In this document: piece by piece, positions 6,781 to 14,081 of the stretch
Layout of the letters: each line of letters begins with the position of its first letter
How positions within the stretch are numbered: position 1 is the stretch's first letter
Origin: Candidatus Altarchaeales archaeon
Lineage (GTDB): Archaea; Altiarchaeota; Altiarchaeia; IMC4; QMZM01
Assembly: GCA_003663045.1 (NCBI GenBank)
Contig: QMZG01000013.1
Span: forward strand, 1 to 14,301
Length of the DNA: 14,301 nucleotides
Reading direction: 5' to 3'
The notes under the pieces: model-generated
Told to the model about the DNA's origin: nothing
What the model saw: the letters and a program-made list of their open reading frames with translations, nothing else
The model's database searches: none
Position numbers and translations under genes: made by a program

Positions 6781-7536
6781 ATGCTTTACCTTATAGGTCT
6801 AGGTATCTATGACGAAAAGGATATTTCACTGAAGGGTTTAGAAACCCTGAGGAATTGTGATGAATTATATGCAGAATTCTACACCAATGTCTTTAGTGGG
6901 GATTTAAAGAATCTGGAGTCATTGGTCAAAAAGAAGATAAAGATTCTGAGGAGATCCGATATAGAGGAGAATCCGGAAGAGAATGTTCTCAAGAATTCTT
7001 TGAAAAAGAAGGTGGCATTACTAGTTTCTGGAGATCCCATGGTTGCCACTACACATATTGATCTAATTCTAAGAGCGAAAAAACTTGGAATTGGGTACAA
7101 GATAATTCACGCTTCATCTGTCTATTCAGCAATTGGGGAAACAGGGCTTCAGATCTATAAATTTGGAAGAACCTCCACACTGGCGTTTCCAGAAAAGGGC
7201 TATTTTCCAACCACCCCTTATGATGTTCTGAAAGAAAATCTAAAGGCCGGACTTCATACACTACTGCTCTTGGATGTGAGATCTGAGAAAGAAAGATTTA
7301 TGACCGTGAACGAGGGGATCGATTTACTTTTAAAAATGGAAGAAATGAAAAAGGAGAAAATTTTCAATGAAGATTCTCTATGCATGGGAATTGCAAGGCT
7401 GGGCAATGACACCAAGATAAAGGTGGGAAAGGCAAAGGAACTCCTGAATGAGGATTTTGGAAAACCGCCACATATTCTGATTATTCCTGGAAAGCTTCAC
7501 TTCATGGAAGAGGAGGCGATTGAGGTATTTAGATAG
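6781..7536 (+). CDS. dphB: Diphthine synthase (EF-2 diphthamide methyltransferase)
   Basis: The 251-residue SAM-dependent methyltransferase repeatedly methylates the amino group of the modified histidine of elongation factor 2, a middle step of diphthamide synthesis in the cytosol. Family features seen: the start MLYLIGLGIYDEKDIS, LYAEFYT near 30-36, the SAM-binding SGDPMVATTH at 83-92, the phrase HASSVYSAIGETGLQIYKFG, PEKGYFPTTPYDV, LLLLD, and the closing GKPPHILIIPGKLHFMEEE. Length is normal for archaeal DphB. It belongs to the tetrapyrrole-methylase fold class, but the YKFGR and FP phrases point to DphB rather than a corrin methyltransferase. The start at 6781 removes a poorly conserved 14-residue leader. 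It appears to be a single-gene unit between the S-layer terminator and the next gap. Confidence 0.95.
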   Translation: MLYLIGLGIYDEKDISLKGLETLRNCDELYAEFYTNVFSGDLKNLESLVKKKIKILRRSDIEENPEENVLKNSLKKKVALLVSGDPMVATTHIDLILRAKKLGIGYKIIHASSVYSAIGETGLQIYKFGRTSTLAFPEKGYFPTTPYDVLKENLKAGLHTLLLLDVRSEKERFMTVNEGIDLLLKMEEMKKEKIFNEDSLCMGIARLGNDTKIKVGKAKELLNEDFGKPPHILIIPGKLHFMEEEAIEVFR

Positions 7537-7660
7537 GTTGTTACTATGCCATACATATCTTCTACTACCTCAGATAATTTATAGCCTCTGAAATCAAATA
7601 ATTTCCTGAAGTTTTATCCCTTACTTTATCCTAAAGTTGGAGAAGAACTACAACTCTTAA

Positions 7661-7753
7661 TAAGTGTAGCACTGTCCTTTTGGTCTGGAGGAGAGCAGGA
7701 TAGTGCTACCCTTAATTTCGGGAAGTCGAAAGTGGGGAGAGTATCCTCCATGA
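7661..7753. ncRNA. Candidate structured RNA: long hairpin followed by small hairpins
   Basis: In the 275-bp gap after dphB, GTAGCACTGTCC (7666-7677) pairs fully with GGATAGTGCTAC (7698-7709), with one G-U pair. The pairing extends outward by TAAG (7661-7664) with CTTA (7711-7714) past one mismatch, giving about 16 bp around a 20-nt loop that contains GGAGG. Two small hairpins follow: TTTCG/CGAAA (7716-7720 with 7727-7731) and TGGGGA/TCCTCCA (7733-7738 with 7744-7750, one bulged T). The stretch looks more GC-rich than its flanks, which in an AT-rich archaeon often marks structured RNA. Strand and function are unknown, and no tRNA, SRP or RNase P landmark was recognised. Confidence 0.4.
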
Positions 7754-7777
7754 TCCATGAGATTGGCTTCGACGAGA

Positions 7778-7787
7778 ATCATATACA
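7778..7787 (+). promoter_or_regulatory. TATA-like box of the CBS-DUF294 gene
   Basis: ATCATATACA is centred about 29 bp before the ATG at 7812, so transcription would start at or just before the start codon. No ribosome site is present. If it is used, the hairpin region further upstream is not part of this gene's leader. Confidence 0.4.
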
Positions 7788-7811
7788 ACTACTCAGGGAA
7801 TTCCCCCAGAA

Positions 7812-9191
7812 ATGGAGAACGTTAGTGTTGAGGACATAATTAAGAAAAGGATAGTAAAGGCTGAACTGTCAGCAACGATTAAAGATGTTGCAAAGCTCAT
7901 GTGCGAAAGCGGAAGTACTTATGTTCTTCTGGGTGATGAAGAGGTAAAAGGTATTATAACGGAGGGTGATATGAAACGGGCGATAGCTCAGGGAATGGAT
8001 ACATCATCAAAAGCAAGTTCGATAGCGAATGAGAATATTATAAAGATAGAAAAAAATAGGGGGGTGGAGGAGGCAGGAATAGAATTCTTTAAAAACAAGA
8101 TAAAGCATCTACCGGTTGAGGATAATGGAAAGATAATTGGAGTTCTAACAATTAAGGATATGGTATTTTTCTTGTCAAAGAGTCCTTTATATTTTCTAAA
8201 GGAATTCTCTAAAGCAAAGAGTATTGATGAAATAAAGAAATCCTATCAAAGATTTCAGAGATATGTCCTGGAAATACTTCCAAGGGAGTTTGACAGGGAG
8301 AGTATTGATCCGGGATATATTGGAAAGATGATCTCAATGATAAATGATGAAATTCTAATCTCTGTGATAAGAATCTGTATTGCGAATCTTGGAAAACCTA
8401 AATGCAAATTTTCATTCTTCGTCATGGGGAGTGAGGGGAGAATGGAGCAGTTATTAAGGACGGATCAGGACAATGCCATGATATTTGAGAAAAAACAGGA
8501 GAGGGATTACTTCCTTGAATTAGGAAAATCAATTCACAGCTCTTTATTAAAAATTGGCTTTTCTGATTGTCCGGAGGGGTATACTGTTGGAAATAATACT
8601 TGGGTTATGTCATTGGAAGATTGGTCAGAGAAGATGGAACACTGGGCATTTTCTCTTGAGGCAAAGGATTTGTTAAATCTTTCTATTTTTGGGGATATGA
8701 GGCATGTTTACGGTGAGAAAGAACTCTTTGATAAACTCAGGGAAAGATTATTCACTCTGTGCAGAAACGAGAGAGTATTTGCAAATCTCCTCGATGTATC
8801 CTTGGGGTTTTCGGTTCCCTCTAAACCGAAAGAGATGGATATAAAGAATCAGGGTCTTTTACCCCTGATTGCACCGATCAGGATCTTAAGCCTTAAATTT
8901 GATATAAAGAATACAAACACAATTGACAGGATAGGTGAACTCTGCACAAAAGGGGATATAAGCAATGATTTGGCATCAAATCTAAAGGTTGCCTATAACT
9001 TCCTCAAGACTATGCATTTCCTGACTCAAATAGAGAACATAAAGAAGAAGGAGAGGGATGTAAACAGGTTGAATCTGAAGGATATTCCCAAGATAAAGGC
9101 AAAATTCCTCAAGGATTCTCTAAAAACAATATCAGAATTTCAGGGGCCGATGAGGGAGAAGCTCAGGTGGTTGACCTCGGGGTTTGTTTAA
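7812..9191 (+). CDS. CBS-domain protein with DUF294 putative nucleotidyltransferase (intact active-site motif)
   Basis: The 459-residue cytosolic signalling protein carries two CBS repeats (about 7-60 and 70-125), modules that usually sense adenine nucleotides. A DUF294 domain of the GlnD-like nucleotidyltransferase type follows, with GSEGRMEQ at 206-213 and TDQDNA at 217-222. The G-S pair and the two acidic residues D218 and D220 are what a metal-dependent nucleotidyltransferase needs. The rest (about 290-455) matches the helical C-terminal DUF294 domain (SLEAKDLLNLSIFGDMRHVYG, GLLPLIAPIRIL). It lacks the N-terminal cNMP-binding domain found in its paralogue at 12398-14014. By family it may nucleotidylylate a protein partner, but no substrate is known to me. 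It ends by overlapping the HDIG gene by 29 bp, tail to tail. Confidence 0.88.
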   Translation: MENVSVEDIIKKRIVKAELSATIKDVAKLMCESGSTYVLLGDEEVKGIITEGDMKRAIAQGMDTSSKASSIANENIIKIEKNRGVEEAGIEFFKNKIKHLPVEDNGKIIGVLTIKDMVFFLSKSPLYFLKEFSKAKSIDEIKKSYQRFQRYVLEILPREFDRESIDPGYIGKMISMINDEILISVIRICIANLGKPKCKFSFFVMGSEGRMEQLLRTDQDNAMIFEKKQERDYFLELGKSIHSSLLKIGFSDCPEGYTVGNNTWVMSLEDWSEKMEHWAFSLEAKDLLNLSIFGDMRHVYGEKELFDKLRERLFTLCRNERVFANLLDVSLGFSVPSKPKEMDIKNQGLLPLIAPIRILSLKFDIKNTNTIDRIGELCTKGDISNDLASNLKVAYNFLKTMHFLTQIENIKKKERDVNRLNLKDIPKIKAKFLKDSLKTISEFQGPMREKLRWLTSGFV

Positions 9192-9777
9192 CAAGTTCCT
9201 CAATTTCTGTACATACTTTAATAATCCTCGGTTTCCCTCTCTCAAATGGGCGTAGAAATTGAGGATTATTTTTCTGTCTATTTTCTATATACTTTAATCG
9301 CTCTCTGAAATTTATCTTTCTTCCCTCCAGGTTAGACAGATCGGAGTAAACGATAATCTGTTGTTCGATACTTTTGGGTAAGAGAAGTGAAGCATTTATG
9401 TTAGAAAATTCCTCTCTCCCCGGATAATTTTCATCTAAAAATTCTTCATAAACGATAAAGTGAGATATTATCATCCTCGACAACATTTCAAAGCCTTTCT
9501 TTTTTAGATATAAAGCACCTCTGATTTCATGAAGGCTTTGATTTACGCTCAATAACCGACCGATGTCGTGGAGATACCCGGCAATAGCAACCTCACCTGG
9601 GTCTATCTTTAGCTCGGGATTGTTGTTAATTATCTCAATTGCGGTTTCCTTTGCTATCCCGTATGTAGCTTCAGAATGTCTCAAAAAATCCGATTTGAAT
9701 TTATGCTGCGATGGATCTGCTCTGGAAAATAATTCCTTTATCAATTCCTTGGCGTCGGATTTTGAGATTAATACCAT
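9163..9777 (-). CDS. HDIG-domain metal-dependent phosphohydrolase
   Basis: The 204-residue soluble protein has the HD-superfamily metal ligands in order: H34 (FLRHSE), H70-D71 within LHDIGR, H83 and H106, and D146 (VYSDLSN). The spacing and the H83-E-I-R-G-A-L-Y-L phrase recall the YqeK-type dinucleotide (Ap4A) hydrolases and other HDIG nucleotidases rather than cyclic-di-GMP HD-GYP enzymes. The likely reaction is hydrolysis of a phosphomonoester or phosphoanhydride in a nucleotide; the substrate cannot be read from the sequence. The C-terminal 50 residues are basic and helical. It converges on the CBS-DUF294 gene with a 29-bp coding overlap, so both genes' 3' ends are locked together. It starts from the intergenic region shared with the restriction-modification cassette. 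One caution: H83 and H106 are extra histidines not present in every HD family. Confidence 0.85.
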   Translation of the reverse strand: MVLISKSDAKELIKELFSRADPSQHKFKSDFLRHSEATYGIAKETAIEIINNNPELKIDPGEVAIAGYLHDIGRLLSVNQSLHEIRGALYLKKKGFEMLSRMIISHFIVYEEFLDENYPGREEFSNINASLLLPKSIEQQIIVYSDLSNLEGRKINFRERLKYIENRQKNNPQFLRPFERGKPRIIKVCTEIEELVKQTPRSTT

Positions 9778-9811
9778 TTTTAGACTTTAATCTGATAGTA
9801 TTATGATCTAA

Positions 9812-9822
9812 GATTATATATG
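9812..9822. promoter_or_regulatory. TATA-like element in the divergent promoter of the methyltransferase and HDIG genes
   Basis: GATTATATATG is the best TATA-like candidate between the divergent starts at 9777 (-) and 9859 (+). It lies about 42 bp from each start, giving both mRNAs leaders of roughly 15 nt. A second AT-rich box near 9838-9844 is too close to the plus-strand ATG to serve. Confidence 0.4.
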
Positions 9823-9834
9823 GGTAATACCATA
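9817..9834. promoter_or_regulatory. Operator-like dyad upstream of the methyltransferase
   Basis: ATATGGGTAATACCATAT is an imperfect dyad: GGTA/TACC around a central A, extended by ATAT/ATAT with one extra G in the left arm. It overlaps the TATA-like element and the likely start region, where a repressor or the methyltransferase itself could act. No separate controller gene is present. Confidence 0.35.
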
Positions 9835-9858
9835 TTTGATATACTTAAGTCATAAAAA

Positions 9859-11028
9859 ATGACTAACAATCATATAAGCTTACATTACAATGGTAAAGAT
9901 AGCAAGGGGGATATTCTCACGAGCATACCTACCGCTACTCTCAGAGAGGTTAAAAGTCTTGGCCAGAATAGACTATTTGATGATTGGAAAAACATGCTCA
10001 TCTTAGGAGATAATCTCATAGCGTTAAAGACTTTATTGAAAGAACCAAAGGTGGCAGGGCAAGTTAGACTGGTATATATAGACCCACCCTTTGCTACTAA
10101 TAGTGAATTCAAAAGTGGAAAATTACGAACATCAACAGTAAGTTGGAGTCCCGAAGATGAAAAAGCTTACGAGGACAAACTTGTTGGGACAGAGTATATT
10201 GAATTCTTGAGAAAAAGATTGATTTTACTAAGAGATATATTAGCAGATGATGGTTCGATATATGTCCATATCGACTGGAAGATGGGGCATTATGTTAAGG
10301 TTTTGATGGATGAAATTTTTGGGCAAGATCGATTTATTAACGATATTGCTAGGATAAAATGCAATCCAAAAAATTTTGAGAGGAAAGGTTATGGTAATAT
10401 CAGAGACATGATTTTGTTCTACTCAAAGACCGACAATTACGTATGGAATGATCCCAGAGAGAAAGTGACTGAAGAGGATATACAAAGAATGTTTCCCAAG
10501 TTGGATAATGAAGGTAGGAGATATACCACAACACCACTTCATGCACCCGGAGAAACCCGTAATGGTCCAACTGGCCAGCCTTGGAGGGGGCTTAATCCTC
10601 CAAAAGGAAGACATTGGAGATACTCCCCAGATGAATTGAATAGATTAGATGAGCAAGGATTGATTGAATGGTCATCTACAGGAAATCCTCGCAAAAAAAT
10701 TTATGCGGATGAAGTAATGAAAAAAGGTAAGAAGCGACAGGATGTTTGGGAATTTAAAGATCCATGTTACCCATCATATCCAACTGAAAAAAATCTTGAT
10801 ATGCTCAAAATGATTGTAGAGGCTTCCTCTAACCCTAAAGATCTAGTTTTAGATTGTTTCGCAGGATCCGGAACAACATTAGTTGCAGCAGAGGAATCAG
10901 GAAGGCGATGGATTGGAATCGATAATTCTAAAATTGCTGTGGATACCTCACAAAAAAGACTGTTATCAATAAAAAATCATTCAGCTTTTACGATTTATGA
11001 AATAGAAGGTGGTGAGTCAAATGAATGA
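9859..11028 (+). CDS. Site-specific DNA methyltransferase, beta class (N6-adenine or N4-cytosine)
   Basis: The 389-residue enzyme transfers a methyl group from SAM to a base in a short DNA site and protects DNA from the adjacent endonuclease. Catalytic motif IV is DPPF at 75-78 (YIDPPFATNSEF). The SAM motif FAGSGTT at 334-340 comes after it, with the target-recognition region (about 165-300, including TPLHAPGETRNG and GRHWRYSPDE) between. This permuted order defines the beta class, shared by type II enzymes and type III Mod subunits. The closing part, YPTEKNLDML then DLVLDCFAGSGTT and GRRWIGIDNS, is standard for the family. At 389 residues it is shorter than most type III Mod proteins, and no Res helicase is present, so it is type II. 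Its stop overlaps the endonuclease start (ATGAATGA at 11021-11028), suggesting coupled translation. DPPF more often goes with adenine-N6, but the base is not certain. Confidence 0.93.
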   Translation: MTNNHISLHYNGKDSKGDILTSIPTATLREVKSLGQNRLFDDWKNMLILGDNLIALKTLLKEPKVAGQVRLVYIDPPFATNSEFKSGKLRTSTVSWSPEDEKAYEDKLVGTEYIEFLRKRLILLRDILADDGSIYVHIDWKMGHYVKVLMDEIFGQDRFINDIARIKCNPKNFERKGYGNIRDMILFYSKTDNYVWNDPREKVTEEDIQRMFPKLDNEGRRYTTTPLHAPGETRNGPTGQPWRGLNPPKGRHWRYSPDELNRLDEQGLIEWSSTGNPRKKIYADEVMKKGKKRQDVWEFKDPCYPSYPTEKNLDMLKMIVEASSNPKDLVLDCFAGSGTTLVAAEESGRRWIGIDNSKIAVDTSQKRLLSIKNHSAFTIYEIEGGESNE

Positions 11029-11802
11029 ATGGGTACAAAAAAGTATTGAAATCGCTAATGGAAAAGGATATCTAGATAAACTTCATGAAGTTTATCCCGT
11101 TCTACAAGAGGCAGAAAGGGAAATTTCTGCTGAAGTTAAAAAAGACTTGAGGAAGATTTATAAAACAGGTGATAATTTAGAGCTAATCAAAACCTTGTTA
11201 AAACTACCGAAGTTCCCTGTTAAGGATCCATATGTTGCGTTTTTACGAAAGAAAGAATTTTTCTTGAGTACAATCCCGTAACAGTTAATAGAATAGCTGA
11301 AAGGATACGTTCTATGGGATTTAAAGCAATGATAAAATCTATTGAAGAGCCAAAAGAGTTCAACAGACAAATTGGTACGCTCTTTAAGAGATGGCTACCA
11401 AAGCTTCATTATCCTATCTTACCAGAGTCTGAATTTGAAACGTTTAATGGAATATCTCTTCTCAAAGGAGGCGATGCACAATTGAAGGATTATGCAAACA
11501 GAAAACTTGGTTGTGGTCTGGAAAAGGGGCCAGACTTTCTTGCTAAAGCAGGAAAAAATTATGTAATCGGGGAAGCAAAATTTCTTACTGATTATGGTGG
11601 ACACCAAAACGCACAATTTGAAGATGCATTGAGATTGCTAAGGGGAAGGAAAGGCAAAGCCATCAGGATTGCTATACTTGATGGTGTTGTGTGGATTAAG
11701 GATGGTACTAAGATGTACAGAACGGTCTGCCGATTAGATAAGGTTGCATTAACAGCTCTCTTGCTGAAGGATTTTTTAGAAAACCTGAATAGGAAACGAT
11801 GA
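11021..11802 (+). pseudogene. Type II restriction endonuclease, PD-(D/E)XK type, split by a one-base frameshift
   Basis: Two frames join into one protein of about 260 residues. Part 1 runs 11021-11281 (start MNEWVQKSIEIANGKGYLDK; a GTG at 11009 would add four residues). Part 2 is read from about 11260 to 11802; its first ATG is at 11314, but the frame is open further upstream, reading FLEYNPVTVNRIAERIRS across the gap. One extra T in the T5 run at 11258-11262 would fuse them without a stop. The catalytic PD-(D/E)XK core is in part 2: KGPDFLAKAGKNYVIGEAKF, with the PD aspartate and the E-A-K pair, followed by GGHQNAQFEDALRLL. It sits directly behind the methyltransferase, as expected for the cutting partner. 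As sequenced, the product is truncated before the active site, so the enzyme should be inactive unless ribosomal frameshifting or a sequencing error is involved. The recognition site is unknown. Confidence 0.8.
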
Positions 11803-11805
11803 ACA

Positions 11806-12408
11806 TCAACCAATACTTAATGGCACAACTTCCTGTCTTCTTTTTCCAATATCCAATAACTCTTTTTCCCTAACCCTCAGTCTTAAAAGTTTTTTAAGCT
11901 GGAACTGAAATATCTGGGCTGCTTGATATGCATCTGCTAATGCGGAGTGTCTGTAGATATCCTCTAATTTATACTTTTTCACCAATTGCTCCAAGGTTGT
12001 GAAATCTCTTCTCACACCGCTCCTCTCGGATAGCCATTTCTCGATCTGGATTATGTCTATCCATTCTAATTCCACCTTTTTATTAATTCTCGAAAATTCA
12101 TACCTCAGAATCTCAACATCAAAGCCCGTGTCGCAACCCACAACGACAGTATCCTTTAAAATCTCATTTATCTCGTCTGAGATTTCTACAAAGGACCTGG
12201 CGTTTTTCAGGATTTTGATATCAATTCCATGAATCTTTATAGATTTTGCATTGATCTTCTTGGGTTTCAGAAAACTGTAGTAGTATCTCCCCACCAAGAT
12301 CTTAGTTCCAATCATCGGAATTATCGCTATGGAAACTATTTCATCCCTTTTCGTATCCAGCCCAGTAGTCTCGAGGTCCAGAACGCTAAATTTTGTTTTA
12401 GACAGCAT
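11806..12408 (-). CDS. DnaQ-like 3'-5' exonuclease (DEDDh)
   Basis: The 200-residue product has the three exonuclease motifs of the DNA polymerase III epsilon family: Exo I DLETTGLD (D11, E13), Exo II GCDTGFDVEIL (D97) and Exo III YRHSALADA (H154, D159), which makes it the DEDDh subtype. It also has the IHGI phrase at 59-62. These enzymes remove nucleotides from 3' ends of DNA or RNA, or process small nucleotides, with two metal ions. There is no polymerase-binding tail or second domain; the C-terminal 35 residues are basic and helical. Its ATG lies inside the 3' end of the cNMP-CBS-DUF294 gene (11-bp overlap), so the two are translationally coupled. This DUF294/exonuclease pairing is also common in bacteria next to sodium:solute symporters. 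The archaeal replicative polymerase carries its own exonuclease, so a role outside replication is more likely. Confidence 0.9.
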   Translation of the reverse strand: MLSKTKFSVLDLETTGLDTKRDEIVSIAIIPMIGTKILVGRYYYSFLKPKKINAKSIKIHGIDIKILKNARSFVEISDEINEILKDTVVVGCDTGFDVEILRYEFSRINKKVELEWIDIIQIEKWLSERSGVRRDFTTLEQLVKKYKLEDIYRHSALADAYQAAQIFQFQLKKLLRLRVREKELLDIGKRRQEVVPLSIG

Positions 12409-14014
12409 ATCTCTGTTTTATAAATTTTTTGAATTCCGATACAATTTTCTTGGATTCTTTCAGCAAGATTTCGTCAATTCTCTTTGGTTTGTGTGCAAAT
12501 TTTTTCCTCAGGTCTATATCCATTATTACATTATACGCCTCGATGATCTCTCTTCCAGTTGGAGTCGATTTTCCTATGAATCTACATCTCCCCTCGGTAT
12601 TTTTTATATCAAATGCTCCAGCCTCAAGAGATAATGCCCTTATTCCATGAACTATCGATTTCTCATCACTTTCTTTTAAGCATCGAATTGCTGAGAATTT
12701 TATAGCTCTATTAATCTTACCCTTAAGTATCTTATTAAATTCCAGATATAGCTCTTTATCCCCATAAAGAAACCTGCTATCATACAGTTCCAGTCTCTTC
12801 CCCAGTATTCTAAATTTTCTGAATCCCTCAAGGGTATAACAGTTTTTTACCTCAATTTCAAATCCAATTTCTCTGAGAGCATTGCTCACTTCATCAATAA
12901 ACTCGTAAATCTTTTTATTTTCTTTCTTGAGGATAATAACGCTCATTACCTCTGGAAGGACAGTATCCATCCTTCCCGAGCCCCCTGTCTGTATCCAGCA
13001 GTACCCTCCCGAAATTTTAAACTCTTCTTCTTTTTCCATCAAGATTTTCTTTATTATCAGATCATACATTCCGCTCGCTATTCTGGATATGTCCGAAAAG
13101 TTTATCTTCACGCACATATCCTCTATGAAATCCAAAATTTGAGAAACAACATCCTTTAACTCTTTTTGTTTTAGGGTTATTGTCTTCCTCGATAGCGATA
13201 GAAGAGATGAAAAGGATTCCAACCTTAAAAGAATGTCTCTATTCGATATAACCCCTTTTATCCTACCATTACTCAGCACTACCAAATGGTTTATTCCCCT
13301 GGAGACCATGAGAAGGTAGGCTTCCATAACTGTACCGTTCTCATCTATTTCTATAACCGGGGAAGACATGTACTTACCTATATCCTCCTCTCGTGATATT
13401 CCCTCTGCAATCACCCTTATCAAATCCTTTTGTGTGAATATACCCAATGGCTTGCCCTCATCAACTATGATTATTGACCCAACATTCTCTTCGTTCATCA
13501 TTATTGTGGCATCTCTTATCTTCGTTTTTAAAGAGCAAACAACCGGCTCTTTTGCTATAAGGTCTATAACAGAAGCCGCATACAATTCCTCACATCCGTG
13601 AGAGATCTTTGATAATCTCAGGAGGGATGTCAATCTTCTCGACAGAATTTTTTCAAAGAAATCAGAAAAGTTGGGATTTGAATTAAAAACATTCAAAAAA
13701 TTCTCCCTCTTTATTAGATAGCAAACGCTCTCCTCCTCAGCAATTGCCGTAAATCCCGGTGGATTTCCCGAAAGTACAGAGGCAACGCCGAATAATTCAC
13801 CATCACCCATAGTCTCTTCGTGAGTATCACTCAGTGAAACTTTGCCACATTTCAGAAGGTAGAGGTATCTAAGAGGACTTCCGCCTTTTTTAAATATTAT
13901 AGAGCCTTTTTCATATATCTCGGATTCGAGACCCCTTACAATCTCATCTAACTCATGCTCGGTAAGAAAGGAAAATGGTTCGAGCTTCTTTAGATAGTAG
14001 ATTGGTGGGAGCAT
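12398..14014 (-). CDS. cNMP-binding / CBS / DUF294 signalling protein with a degenerate nucleotidyltransferase motif
   Basis: The 538-residue protein has three sensor or effector modules: a cyclic-nucleotide-binding-like beta barrel (about 10-130, with GDGELFG near 70-76), two CBS repeats (about 148-265), and a DUF294 nucleotidyltransferase-like region plus C-terminal helical domain (about 280-530, with YGDKELY and IRALSLEAGAFDIKNTEG). The active-site stretch is altered: GGSGRMD at 344-350 is kept, but the acidic T-D-Q-D-N-A is replaced by L-P-E-V-M-S at 353-358, so the metal-binding aspartates are gone. It is therefore probably a regulator, scaffold or non-catalytic partner. The paralogue at 7812-9191 keeps the aspartates but lacks the cNMP domain. 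It is followed by the overlapping exonuclease gene. A membrane protein lies upstream, separated by a terminator. The cNMP ligand site was not checked for the conserved arginine, so ligand binding is open. Confidence 0.88.
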   Translation of the reverse strand: MLPPIYYLKKLEPFSFLTEHELDEIVRGLESEIYEKGSIIFKKGGSPLRYLYLLKCGKVSLSDTHEETMGDGELFGVASVLSGNPPGFTAIAEEESVCYLIKRENFLNVFNSNPNFSDFFEKILSRRLTSLLRLSKISHGCEELYAASVIDLIAKEPVVCSLKTKIRDATIMMNEENVGSIIIVDEGKPLGIFTQKDLIRVIAEGISREEDIGKYMSSPVIEIDENGTVMEAYLLMVSRGINHLVVLSNGRIKGVISNRDILLRLESFSSLLSLSRKTITLKQKELKDVVSQILDFIEDMCVKINFSDISRIASGMYDLIIKKILMEKEEEFKISGGYCWIQTGGSGRMDTVLPEVMSVIILKKENKKIYEFIDEVSNALREIGFEIEVKNCYTLEGFRKFRILGKRLELYDSRFLYGDKELYLEFNKILKGKINRAIKFSAIRCLKESDEKSIVHGIRALSLEAGAFDIKNTEGRCRFIGKSTPTGREIIEAYNVIMDIDLRKKFAHKPKRIDEILLKESKKIVSEFKKFIKQRYAV

Positions 14015-14027
14015 ATCTTATATCCTT

Positions 14028-14037
14028 AAAATATAAA
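14028..14037 (-). promoter_or_regulatory. TATA-like box for the cNMP-CBS-DUF294 gene
   Basis: On the minus strand TTTTATATTT lies about 19-20 bp ahead of the ATG at 14014, slightly closer than normal for a leaderless start. It overlaps the T-tract of the upstream gene's terminator, so one AT-rich stretch may serve both purposes. Confidence 0.35.
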
Positions 14038-14073
14038 AAAAGGGCCAGATTAATTTATTCAAAATCTGACCCT
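14035..14073 (-). terminator. Hairpin plus T-tract terminator of the upstream membrane-protein gene
   Basis: On the minus strand AGGGTCAGATT pairs with AATCTGGCCCT (14041-14051 with 14063-14073 on the plus strand), one U-G pair, around an 11-nt loop. A run of seven T follows. It begins 9 bp after the stop codon at 14082 and is the only strong terminator on the minus strand in this window. Confidence 0.75.
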
Positions 14074-14081
14074 TACCTGGT

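Noticed and set aside
7585..7839. An open frame of 84 codons across the gap after dphB, running into the next gene
   Set aside because: It has no upstream ATG, its only Met gives 29 residues, it overlaps the start of the CBS-DUF294 gene, and it is not recognisable. Paired stems explain the region better.
10081..10092. Type III Mod subunit rather than a type II methyltransferase
   Set aside because: The motif order is the same, but no Res helicase gene follows and a PD-(D/E)XK endonuclease partner is present.
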